A stretch of 11,156 bases of DNA, from NCBI GenBank assembly GCA_030146445.1, contig JASLBT010000113.1:1-11156 (forward strand), read 5' to 3'. Origin of the DNA: Segetibacter sp. (GTDB lineage: Bacteria > Bacteroidota > Bacteroidia > Chitinophagales > Chitinophagaceae). The position numbers were made by a program, and so were the translations under genes. Of this stretch, positions 1-5,046 are shown in pieces. The notes below the pieces were generated by a model, which made no database searches, had not been told where the DNA came from, and was given only the letters and a program-made list of their open reading frames with translations. Each line of letters opens with the position of its first letter. The first letter of the stretch is position 1.

Positions 1-1
1 T

Positions 2-376
2 GTAGATGGTATTATGATTGGTCGCGCAGCAATAGGTTACCCCTGGATTTTCAGGGAGATCAAACACTTTGTTGAACATGGAGAATTGATGGCTGCACCA
101 ACTCTTGAAGAAAGAATTAACGTTAGTAAAAATCACCTCAGAAAGTCCGTTGATTGGAAAGGATCAGTGGTCGGCATCAACGAGATGCGTCGCCACTATT
201 CAAATTACCTTAAAGGACTGCCCGACATAAAGCAGTTTAGAAACCGGCTGGTCACGTTGAAATCCATTGAAGAGGTTGAAGAAGTGCTTGATGAAGTTTA
301 TGCCCGTTACCAGGGCTATTCATTCGAACGCTCGGAGATAGTGCTTGAAAACTACCACGAGCACTGCGCCATTTAG
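2..376 (+). CDS. dusB: tRNA-dihydrouridine synthase DusB, C-terminal part (5' end outside window)
   Basis: This is the last 124 codons of an FMN-dependent enzyme that reduces uridine to dihydrouridine in the D-loop of tRNAs, in the cytoplasm. The frame is open from the first complete codon at base 2, so the true start lies upstream. The fragment opens with DGIMIGRAAIGYPWIF, the phosphate-binding end of the Dus TIM barrel that contacts FMN. It continues into the helical tRNA-binding domain, where NEMRRHYSNYLKGLP and a run of charged helices match the C-terminal region of DusB/NifR3 proteins. The catalytic cysteine and most of the barrel are outside the window. The stop is TAG at 374-376. A weak 6-bp dyad (377-382 with 403-408) follows but has no T-tract, so I do not call a terminator. 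The family is secure; DusB rather than another Dus paralog is likely from the RAAIGYPWIF wording. Confidence 0.93.
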   Translation, partial: VDGIMIGRAAIGYPWIFREIKHFVEHGELMAAPTLEERINVSKNHLRKSVDWKGSVVGINEMRRHYSNYLKGLPDIKQFRNRLVTLKSIEEVEEVLDEVYARYQGYSFERSEIVLENYHEHCAI

Positions 377-486
377 TGTAGCCCAGGCCCGTTGAAGTAT
401 CCGCTACAGTTCCGACAACTTTGATCACCTAAGCAACTTTGAAGTAATAATTTCCACCAGCGAGTGGACGCTGTATCAAACATATT

Positions 487-792
487 ATGTTAGTTTATAA
501 TGTAACTACGAAATTGGATTGGTCAATTGCAGAGTTATGGCTTCAATGGATGTTGGACACCCACGTACCGGAAGTTTTGAGCACTGGCTGTTTCCAAAAA
601 CACCAGCTCGCGCGGCTGCTGGAAGTTGACGATGAGGAAGGTCCTACGTATGCCATCCAGTATTTTGCTGCGAACCGCGATAAGTATGATGAATACATCA
701 CCCGCTACGCGGCTGGTTTTAGAAATCAGGCGATAGAAAGATGGGGAAACAAGTTTATCGCGTTCAGAACAGTAATGGAAGTAGTTGATTAG
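487..792 (+). CDS. DUF4286 family protein, small conserved protein of unknown function
   Basis: The product is a 101-residue cytoplasmic protein with no signal peptide or membrane segment. The sequence fits DUF4286, a family found mostly in Bacteroidota: an N-terminal strand (LVYNVTTKL), a Trp-rich helix (WLQWMLDTHVPEV, residues 18-30), the STGCF turn at 32-36, a strand TYAIQYF (54-60), a helix around 64-75, and the closing strand FIAFRTVMEVV (90-100). The alternating strand/helix order and size suggest a ferredoxin-like or dimeric alpha/beta-barrel fold, but that is inference. No catalytic residues can be assigned. It lies 110 bases after dusB in the same direction. That gap contains two direct copies of CAACTTTGA (416-424 and 434-442), and a TTG at 392-394 sits 21 bases before the first copy, which could make a poor -33/-7 promoter. 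No Shine-Dalgarno site precedes the ATG. Function unknown. Confidence 0.85.
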   Translation: MLVYNVTTKLDWSIAELWLQWMLDTHVPEVLSTGCFQKHQLARLLEVDDEEGPTYAIQYFAANRDKYDEYITRYAAGFRNQAIERWGNKFIAFRTVMEVVD

Positions 793-878
793 TGTGGAAA
801 TCAGGAGAACAAACACATTATTCTACACATCCAATTTATAGCTATACGTTCTTCATTTGTTCTGTTGTAAGCGTTAAG

Positions 879-915
879 TCAGCTGAAACCCGCGCTGGCA
901 GCGGGTTTCAGCTGA
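879..915. repeat. Perfect 15-bp inverted repeat (stem-loop) without T-tract
   Basis: Bases 879-893 are the exact reverse complement of 901-915, separated by a 7-base loop (GCTGGCA). One further G.T wobble could extend the stem. Each arm contains the palindrome CAGCTG and a GAAACCCGC block. Neither side has a run of T, so a classical intrinsic terminator is unlikely in either direction. It lies 87 bases after the DUF4286 stop and about 160 bases before HU. Possible roles are a 3'-end stabilising hairpin, an element of a dispersed repeat family, or the 3' structure of an RNA. The structure is seen directly; the role is unknown. Confidence 0.85.
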
Positions 916-1020
916 TCATCCTCCGCAACAACCAGTCCGGTATCAGGTAAAAACCTTTGAAACGCTTGCTGCTGGCGGCTTTCAGCGTGCGCAAAGCATG
1001 CTCCAGTCTTCAATTATAGT

Positions 1021-1050
1021 TTTGGAAATAAGCAAAACCGAATAAATTTG
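1021..1050 (+). promoter_or_regulatory. Bacteroidota-type promoter of the HU gene
   Basis: TTTG at 1021-1024 and TAAATTTG at 1043-1050 match the Bacteroidota -33 (TTTG/TTG) and -7 (TAnnTTTG) elements exactly, with an 18-base spacer. Transcription would start near 1055, leaving a leader of about 24 bases before the HU ATG at 1079. The region is A/T-rich and has no Shine-Dalgarno site. Confidence 0.65.
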
Positions 1051-1078
1051 TTTAGTTATAACTACTAAACTCTTTATT

Positions 1079-1348
1079 ATGAACAAAGCTGAATTGATCG
1101 CCCGGCTCTCGGAGGAGGCTGATATTACTAAAACCCAGGCTAATGCCGCTCTCGACTCCTTTGTGGATGCGGTGACAAAAACGCTTAAGGGTGGGGGAAA
1201 GGTCACCCTTGTAGGTTTTGGTACTTTTTCTGTTTCAAAGCGCGCAGCCCGTAACGGCCGTAACCCACAAACCGGTGCCGTAATCAAGATCAAAGCTAAA
1301 AAAGTAGCAAAGTTTAAAGCTGGAAAAGAACTTTCTGCAAGAATATAA
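1079..1348 (+). CDS. HU family DNA-binding protein
   Basis: The 89-residue product is a histone-like nucleoid protein that binds and bends DNA as a dimer. The HU/IHF architecture is complete: an N-terminal helical dimerisation half (MNKAELIARLSEEADITKTQ, residues 1-20, then a second helix 21-37), and the conserved VGFGTFSVSKRAARNGRNP segment (45-63). That segment leads into the beta arm, with the Asn-Pro at 62-63 whose proline intercalates into DNA. The basic C-terminal stretch IKIKAKKVAKFKAGKEL (69-85) completes the family pattern. The length is normal for HU. The ATG follows the predicted transcription start by about 24 bases. The gene stands alone, with its own promoter and a strong terminator right after the stop. 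Assignment to HU rather than IHF rests on the general bacterial HU pattern; the exact paralog name cannot be decided. Confidence 0.95.
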   Translation: MNKAELIARLSEEADITKTQANAALDSFVDAVTKTLKGGGKVTLVGFGTFSVSKRAARNGRNPQTGAVIKIKAKKVAKFKAGKELSARI

Positions 1349-1372
1349 ACCCACTTATTTATTTGCGCATCG

Positions 1373-1403
1373 AAAAAGCAGGACGACGTATCCTGCTTTT
1401 TTT
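1373..1403 (+). terminator. Rho-independent terminator of the HU gene
   Basis: AAAAAGCAGGA (1373-1383) pairs perfectly with TCCTGCTTTTT (1391-1401) around a 7-base loop, and the T-run continues to 1403. It begins 25 bases after the HU stop codon. The A-run on the left arm means it could also act on the opposite strand, but no minus-strand gene ends there. Confidence 0.9.
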
Positions 1404-1535
1404 ATACCATGGGCTTAAAACGCAAATTGGAGATTCATTCGGCTTTTTTAGTTCGCCTGCGCCCTGTTTTACAGTGTGGTTTGTAACTCAAAAAGGTATG
1501 CTGTTTGATACTCCGCAGGCTTATCCACAACTTGC

Positions 1536-1566
1536 TTGCTCAATTAACTAAGTTGGCGTACGTTTG
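1536..1566 (+). promoter_or_regulatory. Bacteroidota-type promoter of the bTHX gene
   Basis: TTG at 1536-1538 and TACGTTTG at 1559-1566 fit the -33 and -7 elements with a 20-base spacer. The predicted start near 1571 leaves a leader of about 20 bases before the ATG at 1591. The -7 box sits 24 bases from the start codon, close to the 28 bases seen for HU. Confidence 0.6.
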
Positions 1567-1590
1567 CACTCCACTAAAAGGAAAATAATC

Positions 1591-1710
1591 ATGGGAAGAG
1601 GTGACAAAAAAACTAAAAAAGGTAAGATTTTCAAAGGCTCATTTGGCAAAAGCCGTCCAGCCCGCCAGCCTAGAAACGCTAAAGCTGCTGCCGAGAAGAA
1701 AGAAGCCTAA
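1591..1710 (+). CDS. Small ribosomal subunit protein bTHX (39 residues)
   Basis: This very short gene encodes MGRGDKKTKKGKIFKGSFG followed by KSRPARQPRNAKAAAEKKEA. The N-terminal block strongly resembles the Thermus thermophilus 30S peptide Thx (G-[RK]-G-D-[KR]-[KR]-T-[KR]-[KR]-G-K-I-[FW]-[KR]-G-[ST]-[FY]-G-K), which lies at the top of the 30S head and stabilises RNA packing there. Bacteroidota carry homologs with a longer lysine/alanine-rich tail, as here. About a third of the residues are Lys or Arg, as expected for an rRNA-binding peptide. AAGGA about 10 bases upstream of the ATG could act as a weak ribosome binding site, unusual in this window. A good promoter lies at 1536-1566 and a stem-loop at 1715-1743 follows the stop by four bases, so it looks monocistronic. 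Genes this short are often missed by gene finders. Confidence 0.93.
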   Translation: MGRGDKKTKKGKIFKGSFGKSRPARQPRNAKAAAEKKEA

Positions 1711-1714
1711 GGAG

Positions 1715-1743
1715 GAATGGTGGTTCAACCAGGGTCACCATTC
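1715..1743 (+). terminator. Stem-loop between convergent bTHX and pdxH, probable terminator
   Basis: GAATGGTG (1715-1722) and CACCATTC (1736-1743) form a perfect 8-bp stem with a 13-base loop. The sequence after it (TTAATTT) is T-rich but lacks a long uninterrupted T-run. It fills most of the 48 bases between the bTHX stop and the pdxH stop. On the minus strand the following bases are not T-rich, so it should work mainly for bTHX. Confidence 0.55.
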
Positions 1744-1758
1744 TTAATTTACTCCGGG

Positions 1759-2400
1759 CTAGGGTGCCAACCGTTCAATCTTCCAGTTTCCCTGAAAGTC
1801 CTTTTCGTAAAGTATCCGGTCGTGAAGCCGGCTAGGGCGTCCTTGCCAGAACTCTACCCGGTGTGGTTTTACCCGGTAACCACCCCAAAAAGGAGGCCTG
1901 GAAATGGTAGCGTTTAAAAACTGTTGTCTAAACGACTCAAACTTTTCTTCAAGCTCCGTGCGCGACATTATCTGACTCTGAGGAGAAGCCCAGGCGCCAA
2001 TTCTGCTTCCCTCTGGTCGTGAGTGATAATAGCTGTCACTCTCTTGTTCGCTGATCTTTTCAACAACGCCTTCGATCCTTATCTGCCGCTCAAGCTCTTT
2101 CCAGAAGAACACAAGTGCCGCATTCGGATTTTCTTCAAGTTCCGTCCCTTTGTGGCTGTTGTAGTTGGTAAAAAAAACAAATCCGTTTTGGTCATAGCCT
2201 TTCAGTAAAACAATCCTTGCCGATACCTGTCCGCCCCTTGTTGCTGTAGCGAGCGTCATTGCATTAACCTCGTCAATTGAACTTGCCAGTGCTTCATTCC
2301 ACCAAACAGTAAACTGTTCAACGGGGTCCTGGTGAACACTGTCTTCCAGCAGTGTTTGCAGTTTATACTCTGTCCGGATATCGGCAATGTTGTTCAGCAT
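1759..2400 (-). CDS. pdxH: Pyridoxamine/pyridoxine 5'-phosphate oxidase PdxH
   Basis: The enzyme oxidises pyridoxine 5'-phosphate or pyridoxamine 5'-phosphate to pyridoxal 5'-phosphate with FMN and oxygen, the last step of vitamin B6 salvage and of the DXP-dependent route. The 213-residue product has the normal family length. Visible motifs are ARIVLLK (61-67) and FFTNYNSHKG (76-85), which bind FMN phosphate; W100-KELERQIRIEG, the core strand; YYHSRP (124-129) and GAWASPQS (135-142) at the dimer and substrate site; and VEFWQGRPSRLHDR (182-195), matching the PdxH signature. It ends in WKIERLAP, the typical C-terminus. The ATG chosen gives the usual N-terminal helix. It lies 82 bases downstream of pyrH, but a pyrH terminator and a possible own promoter between them argue for separate transcription. 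It converges with bTHX. Cytoplasmic homodimer by family. Confidence 0.96.
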   Translation of the reverse strand: MLNNIADIRTEYKLQTLLEDSVHQDPVEQFTVWWNEALASSIDEVNAMTLATATRGGQVSARIVLLKGYDQNGFVFFTNYNSHKGTELEENPNAALVFFWKELERQIRIEGVVEKISEQESDSYYHSRPEGSRIGAWASPQSQIMSRTELEEKFESFRQQFLNATISRPPFWGGYRVKPHRVEFWQGRPSRLHDRILYEKDFQGNWKIERLAP

Positions 2401-2413
2401 GGTTACATTTTAG

Positions 2414-2440
2414 CAAAAGTACACGGTTCAACGTGGCAAA
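2414..2440 (-). promoter_or_regulatory. Possible pdxH promoter
   Basis: Read on the minus strand, TACTTTTG (plus 2414-2421) is an exact -7 match, 13 bases before the pdxH ATG. A TTTG at plus 2437-2440 lies only 15 bases upstream, shorter than the usual spacer, and is part of the T-run of the pyrH terminator. The predicted transcript would have almost no leader. It is plausible because the terminator makes an independent promoter necessary, but the spacing is poor. Confidence 0.35.
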
Positions 2441-2465
2441 AAAAAAGCGACCGGGTGGCCGCTTT
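2438..2465 (-). terminator. Rho-independent terminator of pyrH
   Basis: On the minus strand AAAGCGGCC (plus 2465-2457) pairs with GGTCGCTTT (plus 2452-2444), nine pairs including one G.U, around the loop ACCC. A run of nine T (plus 2446-2438) overlaps the end of the stem. On the plus strand the wobble pair becomes an A.C mismatch, so the structure is directional. It starts 18 bases after the pyrH stop. Confidence 0.9.
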
Positions 2466-2482
2466 ATGTGATAACACTTAGA

Positions 2483-3193
2483 TCAGCTTACATAGGTTCC
2501 AACGTTTTTGCCCTCAACTACCTGCAAAAGCGTACCAGGAGTATTCATATCGAAAACGATAATGGGAAGATTATTCTCCTGGCACAAAGTGAAAGCAGTC
2601 ATATCCATTACCATCAGCTTTTTCGCAATTACATCGGAGAAAGTAATTTTCTCAAACCTCTTTGCGGTGGGATCCTTCTCCGGATCCGCGGTGTAGATCC
2701 CGTCCACGCGTGTTCCTTTTAAGATCACGTCGGCCTTGATTTCAATGGCCCTTAGAGAGCCTGCGGTATCGGTGGTGAAGTATGGGTTACCTGTGCCTGC
2801 ACCAAAAATAACTACCCTGCCTTTTTCGAGGTGCCGTATGGCCCGGCGGCGAATGTACGGCTCAGCTATCTGTTCCATTTTAATTGCACTCTGCAAACGG
2901 GTGTAAACGCCGATTTTCTCCAACCCTGCCTGTAAAGCCATGCCATTAATTACCGTAGCAAGCATTCCCATATAATCTCCCTGCGCCCTTTCTATACCTG
3001 TCTCTGCTTCATTCATACCGCGGTAGATGTTTCCCCCGCCAATTACAACAGCCACCTGAACGCCAAGATCGATCACTTGCTTGATATCCTGCGCATATTG
3101 TGCAATCACGGCTGCATCAAGTCCGAAGTTCTTATTCCCCATCAGGGCTTCACCACTAAGCTTTAGAAGTATTCTTTTGTATTGAGGGAGCAT
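2483..3193 (-). CDS. pyrH: UMP kinase PyrH
   Basis: This cytoplasmic enzyme phosphorylates UMP to UDP with ATP, an early step of pyrimidine nucleotide and nucleic acid synthesis. The 236-residue product is a full-length bacterial UMP kinase of the amino-acid kinase fold. Motifs seen are ILLKLSGEAL (8-17), the ATP phosphate-binding start; VVIGGGNIYRG (49-59); the UMP-binding segment GDYMGMLATVINGMALQ (72-88); GAGTGNPYFTTDTAG (131-145); LKGTRVDGIYTADP (158-171), the adenine-side loop; and MDMTAF (196-201). Bacterial enzymes of this type are usually hexamers regulated by GTP and UTP. In many bacteria pyrH is followed by frr; here it is followed by a terminator and pdxH, so frr is elsewhere. A TACATTTT box (plus 3221-3228) lies 27 bases upstream of the ATG and could be a weak -7 element, without a good -33. 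Confidence 0.97.
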   Translation of the reverse strand: MLPQYKRILLKLSGEALMGNKNFGLDAAVIAQYAQDIKQVIDLGVQVAVVIGGGNIYRGMNEAETGIERAQGDYMGMLATVINGMALQAGLEKIGVYTRLQSAIKMEQIAEPYIRRRAIRHLEKGRVVIFGAGTGNPYFTTDTAGSLRAIEIKADVILKGTRVDGIYTADPEKDPTAKRFEKITFSDVIAKKLMVMDMTAFTLCQENNLPIIVFDMNTPGTLLQVVEGKNVGTYVS

Positions 3194-3369
3194 ATTTTAA
3201 GTTTCGGTGCAAAGAAAACTAAAATGTAAGGGTTGAAAAAATAATCCTTTACACCGTAACAGCATGTCTAATTGGCTGCTAATCACTTAGGCAACCTTCA
3301 CAATAGCGATAGCGCTGAGTAAGCACCCTGCATCTTCGAAAAACGGGAAGCACATCAACAAACCTAATA

Positions 3370-3864
3370 CTAGCCTGCAGCAGGAAAATCGGGGCCTGGC
3401 TGTGCTTTGAAACGTTCCTCCGCTTCAGCCGCCTGTGCGAAGTCCAGAACGACGCCGTTGATGCAGTACCGTAAACCGGTTGGCTGGGGGCCATCGTCGA
3501 ACACATGACCGAGGTGGGCTCTACAGCGGCCGCATTGCACTTCGGTTCGGTCCATTCCATACGAATGATCGGGCGTGTACAATAGCGCGCCTTTATGCAC
3601 CGGCTCATAGAAGCTCGGCCATCCGCATCCACTTTCAAATTTGGTATCACTCCTGAATAATGGATTACCACACGCCGCACAGTAGTATGTGCCTGTTTCG
3701 TGAAAGTGTTCAAACTTGCTGCTGAATGGTTGTTCGGTTCCTTTTTCGCGAGCGATGTGGTAGACCTCAGGCGACAATAACTTTTTCCATTCGCTGTCGC
3801 TTAGCACGACAGGTTTACTGTCGGAGGTGGAATAAACAGGATTGTTGTTGTGAATGGGTTCCAT
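3370..3864 (-). CDS. msrB: Peptide-methionine (R)-S-oxide reductase MsrB
   Basis: The enzyme reduces the R isomer of methionine sulfoxide in proteins back to methionine, using thioredoxin. The 164-residue product has the complete SelR/MsrB domain at about 23-154. Two zinc-binding CxxC pairs are visible, C62-A-A-C65 and C111-G-R-C114. The substrate-site block SGCGWPSFYEP is at 78-88, HLGHVFDDGPQPTG at 117-130, and the catalytic cysteine C134 in RYCIN at 132-136. C80 in the GCGWPSF block sits where many MsrBs have the resolving cysteine. The residue after RYCIN is glycine (RYCINGVVLDF), where Ser is more usual; this is a modest deviation. There is no signal peptide, so the protein is cytoplasmic, and it is not fused to MsrA. 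A 24-residue polar N-terminal extension precedes the domain. It is divergent from adk across 209 bases. I see no convincing terminator after its stop. Confidence 0.96.
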   Translation of the reverse strand: MEPIHNNNPVYSTSDSKPVVLSDSEWKKLLSPEVYHIAREKGTEQPFSSKFEHFHETGTYYCAACGNPLFRSDTKFESGCGWPSFYEPVHKGALLYTPDHSYGMDRTEVQCGRCRAHLGHVFDDGPQPTGLRYCINGVVLDFAQAAEAEERFKAQPGPDFPAAG

Positions 3865-4039
3865 ATGTAAAATCTTGATTGCAGAGGCCCCTGGACGTAT
3901 ATCCCGGAAGTTATCCAGTATTACGAAATTACGAACCGTAGGTTTGAATACCTGAATTTGCAGCAGTTAAAACCACTTAAGGTAATACAGGAATTTAAGC
4001 GAGTTCGGTTTTGTTAAATGTTTTTTAATTCCATAGCCT

Positions 4040-4047
4040 TATATTTG
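4040..4047 (+). promoter_or_regulatory. Probable -7 box of the adk promoter
   Basis: TATATTTG matches TAnnTTTG exactly and lies 26 bases before the adk ATG, the same distance class as the HU and bTHX boxes (28 and 24). The nearest TTTG (4010-4013) is 26 bases upstream, beyond the usual 17-23 range, so the -33 element is poor or absent. Confidence 0.45.
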
Positions 4048-4073
4048 TTGCTCACTCAAGGTTATTCACCAGC

Positions 4074-4664
4074 ATGTTCAACATTATTTTGTTTGGCCCT
4101 CCGGGAAGTGGTAAAGGTACTCAAAGCGAAAAACTCATCGAGAAATATGGCTTAAAGCACTTATCTACAGGAGATCTTTTACGATCAGAGATCGCTGCAA
4201 AAACCCCGCTTGGCCTTGAGGCAAAGAACTTTATGGATAAAGGACAGCTGGTGCCCGATGAAGTGGTTATTGGTATGATCAGTACGGCGCTCGATGCAAA
4301 CCCGCACGTGGCAGGTTTTCTTTTTGATGGCTTCCCTCGCACAGAAGCGCAGTCAGAGGCGCTCGACAAATTGCTCAAGCTGAAGAAAACAGAAATAGGT
4401 GTAGTGCTCGCCTTGATAGTAACAGAAGAGGAACTGATCAAACGCCTTTTAAACCGCGGTTTAACCAGCGGAAGATCCGACGACAATAATGAAGAAGTGA
4501 TCCGCGCCAGAATAGTGGAATACCACAAGAAAACGTCGGCAGTAGCAGATTATTACGACCAATTCAATAAAGTCGTTTACGTTAAAGGTGAAGGAACGGT
4601 AGATGAGATTTTCGAACTGTTAACCCAGGAAATAGATCAACGGAACAAACCAGTTACTTTGTAG
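4074..4664 (+). CDS. adk: Adenylate kinase
   Basis: This cytoplasmic enzyme interconverts ATP + AMP and 2 ADP, balancing adenine nucleotides. The 196-residue product has the P-loop GPPGSGKGT (8-16), the AMP-binding STGDLLR (31-37), the adenylate kinase signature FLFDGFPRT (82-90), and a LID region starting at NRGLTSGRSDDNNEEVIRARI (127-147). That region contains R128, R134, D136-D137, R144 and R146. The LID is the short type, without the roughly 30-residue insertion or zinc-binding cysteines of long bacterial adenylate kinases, consistent with the length. The tail after about residue 190 is not conserved. The ATG places the first strand NIILFGPPG immediately at the N-terminus, as usual. The gene stands alone with its own -7 box and a terminator 21 bases after the stop. 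Confidence 0.97.
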   Translation: MFNIILFGPPGSGKGTQSEKLIEKYGLKHLSTGDLLRSEIAAKTPLGLEAKNFMDKGQLVPDEVVIGMISTALDANPHVAGFLFDGFPRTEAQSEALDKLLKLKKTEIGVVLALIVTEEELIKRLLNRGLTSGRSDDNNEEVIRARIVEYHKKTSAVADYYDQFNKVVYVKGEGTVDEIFELLTQEIDQRNKPVTL

Positions 4665-4684
4665 ATGAACCAAAACCCACCTGC

Positions 4685-4712
4685 AAGAGCCTCCATCCCG
4701 GGGGCTTTTTTT
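4685..4712 (+). terminator. Rho-independent terminator of adk
   Basis: AGCCTCC (4688-4694) pairs with GGGGGCT (4700-4706), seven pairs including one G.U, around the loop ATCCC. The T-run starts inside the stem and extends to 4712. Further weak pairing of the AAG before it with the T-run is possible. Confidence 0.88.
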
Positions 4713-5046
4713 ATGTCTTCTCCGGCTCACAATTGAATGGATCGAAAAATCTGCGCATACATAATTTACATCAGTTATCCCTGTTCGAAGCCCGCCCGAC
4801 GGCTGAGCGTTCTCAACCGGATAAATAGAAGGTACGAATTGTAGTGGCAGTTTGTGTAGTACGAGCACTTATACCGATGCCATGAAATACCCAACTTTGA
4901 ACCGAGCGTGGCAACAATGATTCATTTTCAACATATGATTGTCACCAAAAAATACTTCTTCAGATCGCAACCCTGAACTGCAATCGATAACGTTTTTCAG
5001 TAGCTTTAGCCCTCTTTGTATCGATTAATCAAAAATTTTATAGCAA
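4713..5046. other. Intergenic region upstream of the amidohydrolase pair
   Basis: No gene or RNA is recognisable here. An imperfect dyad (TGGCAACAAT at 4909-4918 with ATTGTCACCA at 4938-4947, 8 of 10 pairs) and an exact 8-bp inverted repeat (4982-4989 with 5019-5026) are present. No exact TAnnTTTG box lies in the last 60 bases. The closest candidates are TAGCTTTA (5001-5008) and a TTTG ending at 5018, which is 28 bases before the ATG, the right distance but without the TA. The promoter is therefore not identified and may be weak or depend on an activator. Confidence 0.45.
4982..5026. repeat. 8-bp inverted repeat upstream of the amidohydrolase gene
   Basis: AATCGATA (4982-4989) and TATCGATT (5019-5026) are exact reverse complements separated by 29 bases, each centred on the palindrome ATCGAT. 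The pair flanks the poor promoter candidate at 5001-5018 and ends 20 bases before the start codon. It could be two operator half-sites or a hairpin in the leader. ATCGAT is a common hexamer, so chance is possible. Confidence 0.4.

Larger units (their letters stand above)
793..1078. other. Intergenic region between the DUF4286 gene and HU
   Basis: This 286-base gap holds a perfect 15-bp stem-loop at 879-915 and the HU promoter at 1021-1050, both listed separately. Between them (about 902-1009) the sequence is much more GC-rich than its flanks. It is open on the minus strand for 33 codons (908-1009) without an ATG, and on the plus strand for a similar length. Neither frame gives a recognisable protein, though the GC shift could mark a decayed gene end. 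A weak G.U-containing dyad (792-799 with 821-828) follows the DUF4286 stop with a 21-base loop; it is too loose to call a terminator. Confidence 0.5.

Noticed and set aside
377..408. TGTAGC/GCTACA dyad after dusB as a terminator
   Set aside because: Only 6 pairs with a 20-base loop and no T-run.
1363..1551. 62-codon open frame after the HU gene
   Set aside because: It begins at and runs through the HU terminator hairpin, resembles no known family and has no promoter; it is intergenic sequence.
2438..2465. pyrH terminator as a bidirectional element also serving the plus strand
   Set aside because: On the plus strand the stem contains an A.C mismatch, has no T-run after it, and no plus-strand gene ends there.
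3359..3366. Minus-strand TAGGTTTG as a pyrH promoter
   Set aside because: It lies about 165 bases from the pyrH start, has no -33 element and borders the msrB stop; exact boxes occur several times by chance in a window of this size.
3279..3713. 144-codon minus-strand open frame overlapping msrB
   Set aside because: It is an alternative frame of msrB; the MsrB frame carries all zinc and catalytic cysteines.
4772..4800. GTTCGAAGCC as a tRNA T-loop
   Set aside because: No acceptor, D or anticodon stems can be formed around it, so it is not a tRNA.
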